A stretch of 6,283 bases of DNA, from positions 1 to 6,283 of the forward strand of contig CAJCHQ010000479.1 of NCBI GenBank assembly GCA_903970295.1. Direction: 5' to 3'. The stretch comes from Bryobacterales bacterium. GTDB taxonomy: Bacteria > Cyanobacteriota > Vampirovibrionia > Obscuribacterales > Obscuribacteraceae. Of the stretch, positions 5,200-6,283 are shown in pieces; within the stretch, counting starts at the first letter, position 1, and every line of letters begins with the position of its first letter. The position numbers and the translations under genes were made by a program. The notes under the pieces were generated by a model. The model was not told where the DNA came from and did no database searches. It worked only from the letters and a program-made list of their open reading frames with translations.

Positions 5200-6283
5200 T
5201 TATTCGTGATTGACTGTGACGGAAGTAATGAAGACGTTTGATTTGGCCGCATCGGTAGTTGATTGCACCTGGGAAGACAGAGAAGACTCTAACTGCGCCA
5301 CGCTGATGTTCACTCCCGATGCGGCATGTGTGCTTTCTAAAAGCTGGTGAGCGTACCGATAAGCACTGTCGATGTTATTTGTCTCTTTCAACCATTCGAG
5401 CGGTTGTTCGCTGGCAAAGGCGATTACCGTTTCAGGGCCTGACGGTGGATCCAACTCCATGCCGACTTCGGTATGATCGGAAGCGCCTTCTCGCAACAAA
5501 TTGACCTGATTCTCATAGGGATACATTAAAGAAGCCTCGGATGCGCCCGTTCCCGCGAAAAGCAAATAGACATAGCTCTGCTTTTTGGCATCGATTTTGA
5601 ACGAGATGACGTCTCCATTTTTAAACGGAGCCCCGGGCGCCCTCGCTTCCCAAACTACATTTTTAGCATCGGTCAGAAGCATCACCGTCAGTGTCAACCA
5701 GGGTTTGTTTGGTAAAAGTGTCAGTTGGTATTTTTCGAAATTGGGTGAAGGAAGTCGTGACCAGGCGAAGCCGGCGGCAGCGAAGATTGTCAGAACGATC
5801 AATGACAGAGCTATTAGGGCATATTTCCCAAGCCTCGAGGGCTTTTTCTTGCTTGGTTCGGGAATGAAACTGAGTCTGCATTTTCGGCAGACTCGAGCTG
5901 ATTCGAATGTGTTCTCTCCGCAGCGCGGACATTTAAGCGCGGCGATCTCGGAGCAACCTGGTGGCACTGTATCCACTGTCGCCTCTGGTGGCATGATATC
6001 GGGTGCGGTCAATTTGCGGACTAGTGCAACTTCGCCAGCGGCATTGAGGCATTCAGTGAAGGCATCGATCCAGAGCATTTGCTGGAGGATAGCTGTAGGA
6101 TTTTCCAGTTCCGGCGAGGAAGGCACGACCCCGCAGTGCATGCCGACAACCACTCCCTCCTTGAAGATTGGCGTTCCATTCGCCGATGGCAGCAAGGGAA
6201 TGTCGTGCAAGAGATGCCAGGTATCGAAAGGGTCGATGGCCCCGAGTAGCGAACCAAGCTTGACACTGGCTTTTTTGGCGGTT
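5200..6283 (-). CDS. Degenerate trypsin-like / zinc-ribbon / TM / DUF4384 protein (5' end beyond the window)
   Basis: The frame is open to the right edge, so the true start lies outside; 360 residues are visible. The first part resembles the C-terminal half of a trypsin-like (S1) protease: LLPSANGTPIFKEGVVVGMH (6195-6136) lines up with the GDSGGP-x-F...VVGIH region, but the nucleophile serine position is Asn (6180-6178). A four-Cys zinc ribbon follows (CPRC and CRKC, 5931-5878), then a basic stretch KKKPSRLGK, one membrane helix (about 5826-5758) and a DUF4384-type domain (about 5628-5386), seen in FKNGDVISFKIDAKKQSYVY, LMYPYENQVNLL and PETVIAFASEQPLEWL. A short amphipathic tail ends the protein. 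The basic residues before the helix put the protease-like part and zinc ribbon in the cytoplasm and DUF4384 outside, by the positive-inside rule. DUF4384 often accompanies protease, caspase-like or kinase modules in signalling proteins. A sensing or scaffolding role is inferred. Confidence 0.82.
   Translation of the reverse strand, partial: TAKKASVKLGSLLGAIDPFDTWHLLHDIPLLPSANGTPIFKEGVVVGMHCGVVPSSPELENPTAILQQMLWIDAFTECLNAAGEVALVRKLTAPDIMPPEATVDTVPPGCSEIAALKCPRCGENTFESARVCRKCRLSFIPEPSKKKPSRLGKYALIALSLIVLTIFAAAGFAWSRLPSPNFEKYQLTLLPNKPWLTLTVMLLTDAKNVVWEARAPGAPFKNGDVISFKIDAKKQSYVYLLFAGTGASEASLMYPYENQVNLLREGASDHTEVGMELDPPSGPETVIAFASEQPLEWLKETNNIDSAYRYAHQLLESTHAASGVNISVAQLESSLSSQVQSTTDAAKSNVFITSVTVNHE

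Noticed and set aside
6208..6210. TTG at 6210 as the start of the DUF4384 protein
   Set aside because: The frame stays open upstream to the window edge, and the residues on both sides belong to one continuous protease-like domain, so the start lies outside the window.

Overview
This is a bacterial chromosome window of roughly balanced base composition. It holds seven protein-coding genes, two of them cut by the window edges, and no RNA gene, insertion sequence, phage gene or CRISPR array that I can support. The mix of an ACS-type MFS permease, a membrane-anchored M48 protease, a B-box-type zinc-finger membrane protein, a DUF2786 protein and a zinc-ribbon/transmembrane/DUF4384 protein fits a free-living or host-associated environmental bacterium with many poorly characterised membrane proteins. 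A non-photosynthetic relative of the cyanobacteria (Obscuribacterales/Vampirovibrionia-like) is my guess, but it is an impression and no marker gene here fixes it.

Left part (1-2458): a partial minus-strand gene (1-950) encodes a low-complexity protein with a six-leucine heptad repeat. It diverges from a plus-strand MFS transporter (1184-2458, TTG start). The 233-base divergent region between them carries a nine-base C/G homopolymer, two short inverted repeats and two tiny leader ORFs. Middle (2575-3882): an M48 zinc metalloprotease on the plus strand converges on a small minus-strand B-box zinc-finger protein with two membrane segments. Right part (3883-6283): a 256-base divergent region with a perfect operator-like palindrome and a strong RNA hairpin leads into a DUF2786 gene (4139-4873) and a small coiled-coil protein (4930-5181), probably one transcript. 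These converge on a minus-strand gene entering from the right edge (5200-6283), whose product joins a degenerate trypsin-like segment, a zinc ribbon, one membrane helix and a DUF4384 domain.

The genes do not form one recognisable pathway. They share a membrane and envelope theme (transporter, anchored protease, two zinc-finger membrane proteins). The points most worth a second look are the apparently inactive trypsin-like domain tethered to DUF4384, the leader hairpin in front of the DUF2786 gene, and the homopolymer that sits between an upstream ATG and the start of the heptad-repeat gene.
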